From positions 116,669 through 134,521 of the forward strand of contig PAUU01000010.1 of assembly GCA_002713825.1 (NCBI GenBank): 17,853 nucleotides of DNA, written 5' to 3'. This DNA is from Acidiferrobacteraceae bacterium (GTDB lineage: Bacteria; Pseudomonadota; Gammaproteobacteria; Arenicellales; UBA868). The notes under the pieces were generated by a model, which was not told where the DNA came from, did no database searches, and saw only the letters and a program-made list of their open reading frames with translations. Made by a program: the position numbers and the translations under genes. Shown here in pieces: positions 16,920 to 17,853 of the stretch. Numbering within the stretch: position 1 is the stretch's first letter; each line of letters begins with the position of its first letter.

Positions 16920-17339
16920 ATGGAAGGCGACTATCTGCTTCAAGATGCAAGCGAAACTCAGGCGCTGGGTCAATCATTTGGCGCTGAGGTAACCGCACCG
17001 GCCGTGATTCATCTGCAAGGCGACCTGGGTGCCGGGAAGACCACATTTATCCAGGGTTTGGTGCGAGGTCTTGGCGCCGATGTGGCAGTGCTGAGCCCTA
17101 CCTACACATTGGTGGAAGAGTACACGACTGAAAAAGGTCAGGTTCACCATCTGGATCTTTATCGAATCGGTGGCCCGGAGGAGGTAGAGAGCCTTGGACT
17201 GCGTGATCGGTGCGGCCCGGACGATATCGTTTTGATTGAGTGGCCTGATCGTGGCGGTCACGCGGTGCCGATTCCCACCTGGAAAGTCTCTCTGGAGTAT
17301 TTGGATGGGGGTAGATCCGCCTCAATCTTCAAACCTTGA
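16920..17339 (+). CDS. tsaE: tRNA threonylcarbamoyladenosine biosynthesis ATPase TsaE
   Basis: TsaE is the small P-loop ATPase that with TsaB and TsaD installs t6A at position 37 of ANN-decoding tRNAs. The 139-residue protein has the Walker A sequence GDLGAGKTT (34-42), the switch-like SPTYTLVEEY near 60-70, HHLDLYRI near 79, and IEWPDRGG near 107, all typical of the family. It starts 4 nt after the nnr stop. Its TGA stop overlaps the TTG start of amiB (TTGA), so translational coupling is likely. The order nnr-tsaE-amiB is the standard gammaproteobacterial one. Confidence 0.95.
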   Translation: MEGDYLLQDASETQALGQSFGAEVTAPAVIHLQGDLGAGKTTFIQGLVRGLGADVAVLSPTYTLVEEYTTEKGQVHHLDLYRIGGPEEVESLGLRDRCGPDDIVLIEWPDRGGHAVPIPTWKVSLEYLDGGRSASIFKP

Positions 17340-17853
17340 GAATCGCGGCAGCTTTCGATCGACTTTTTCCGGCTATCAAGCTCGGCATCATCACAATCAT
17401 TATCGGCTGGTCGCCGGGGGTCTTTTCCGCATCAGCAGTGACCGATGTGCGGATCTGGTATGGAGCGGACAAGACTCAGCTGGTCCTCGAGCTGACATCG
17501 ACGATCACCTACCGCGTATTTTCCTTGCCGGACCCTGAAAGAATCGTAATCGATATCGATGAAGGTCAACTTGAACAGGGGGTCGCGTTAACGAAAAATG
17601 CGGGCGGCGCGGTAGGTGGTATCCGAAGCGGTCACCCGGAGCCCGGAATCTTTCGAATTGTGCTCGATCTGGAGAAAAAATACGAGTTCCACGCCTTCCT
17701 GTTGGATCCCATCGGTTCGTATCCCCATCGTCTTGTTATTGACTTGGTTCACGGAGAAAACAGCGAAGAAGCTCACTCCTCTCAGTTGGATATTCGGGAA
17801 GAGGATTACTTGGTCGTAATTGATCCAGGTCATGGGGGTGAAGACCCTGGCGC
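17336..17853 (+). CDS. amiB: N-acetylmuramoyl-L-alanine amidase AmiB-type, 3' end missing
   Basis: This is a periplasmic cell-separation amidase that cleaves the peptide from MurNAc. The frame is open to the window end for about 172 codons. From TTG at 17336 the protein begins MRIAAAFDRLFPAIKLG, continues with a hydrophobic stretch IITIIIGW and ends a signal peptide near FSASA (about residue 33). An AMIN domain follows (about 35-140; TDVRIWYGADKTQLVLEL, GGIRSGHPEPGIFRIVLDL, HRLVIDLV), which targets the septum. The zinc-binding start of the Amidase_3 domain, VVIDPGHGGEDPG, lies at the window edge. TTG is the only start upstream of the signal peptide: an in-frame TAG lies at 17312 and no ATG or GTG lies between. 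No clear Shine-Dalgarno is seen; overlap with the tsaE stop suggests coupling. AmiB or AmiC cannot be split without the rest, but context favours amiB. Confidence 0.92.
   Translation, partial: MRIAAAFDRLFPAIKLGIITIIIGWSPGVFSASAVTDVRIWYGADKTQLVLELTSTITYRVFSLPDPERIVIDIDEGQLEQGVALTKNAGGAVGGIRSGHPEPGIFRIVLDLEKKYEFHAFLLDPIGSYPHRLVIDLVHGENSEEAHSSQLDIREEDYLVVIDPGHGGEDPG

Overview
The window is an ordinary, gene-dense piece of a gammaproteobacterial chromosome with moderately high GC. Three syntenic blocks point to this class: the initiator-tRNA / rimP-nusA-infB-rbfA-truB-rpsO-pnp cluster, ubiG next to a MupP/Gph-type phosphatase, and orn, queG, nnr-tsaE-amiB in the usual relative orientation. The genus cannot be fixed from sequence alone. 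A trimethylamine-methyltransferase-family gene beside etfBA would suit a marine or methylated-amine-using lineage, but that is inference.

Left part (1-3331): a pyrrolysine-free MttB-family methyltransferase reads leftward and runs off the window edge. Across a 302-nt intergenic stretch, etfB-etfA read rightward with overlapping stop and start codons. After etfA lie a small GNRA hairpin and a strong GC hairpin whose T-run lies on the minus strand, so it terminates the oncoming leftward transcript.

Middle-left (3488-5109): ubiG and a HAD phosphatase form a leftward two-gene unit for ubiquinone methylation and probable MurNAc-6-phosphate (peptidoglycan recycling) or phosphoglycolate dephosphorylation. 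A rightward initiator tRNA-fMet with a stringent-type promoter follows.

Centre (5033-13718): the classical translation/RNA cluster reads rightward. It has the initiator tRNA, an intrinsic terminator, RimP (30S maturation), NusA (transcription elongation), IF2 (delivers fMet-tRNA to the 30S subunit), RbfA (30S maturation), TruB (tRNA psi55), S15 and PNPase. A good internal promoter precedes rpsO. truB and pnp start with TTG. The rimP-nusA gap is long (124 nt) and holds a 10-codon ORF with a well-placed Shine-Dalgarno.

Right part (13781-17853): orn reads rightward and overlaps the 3' end of convergent queG by 23 bp. queG and nnr diverge from start codons exactly 18 bp apart, with a symmetric TATGATA centred between them. 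nnr, tsaE and amiB (cut off by the window end) form a tight rightward run.

I see no mobile element, CRISPR array, phage gene, defence island or new multigene system. The most interesting signals are regulatory: the symmetric nnr/queG promoter that predicts two leaderless mRNAs, and the possible leader peptide before nusA.
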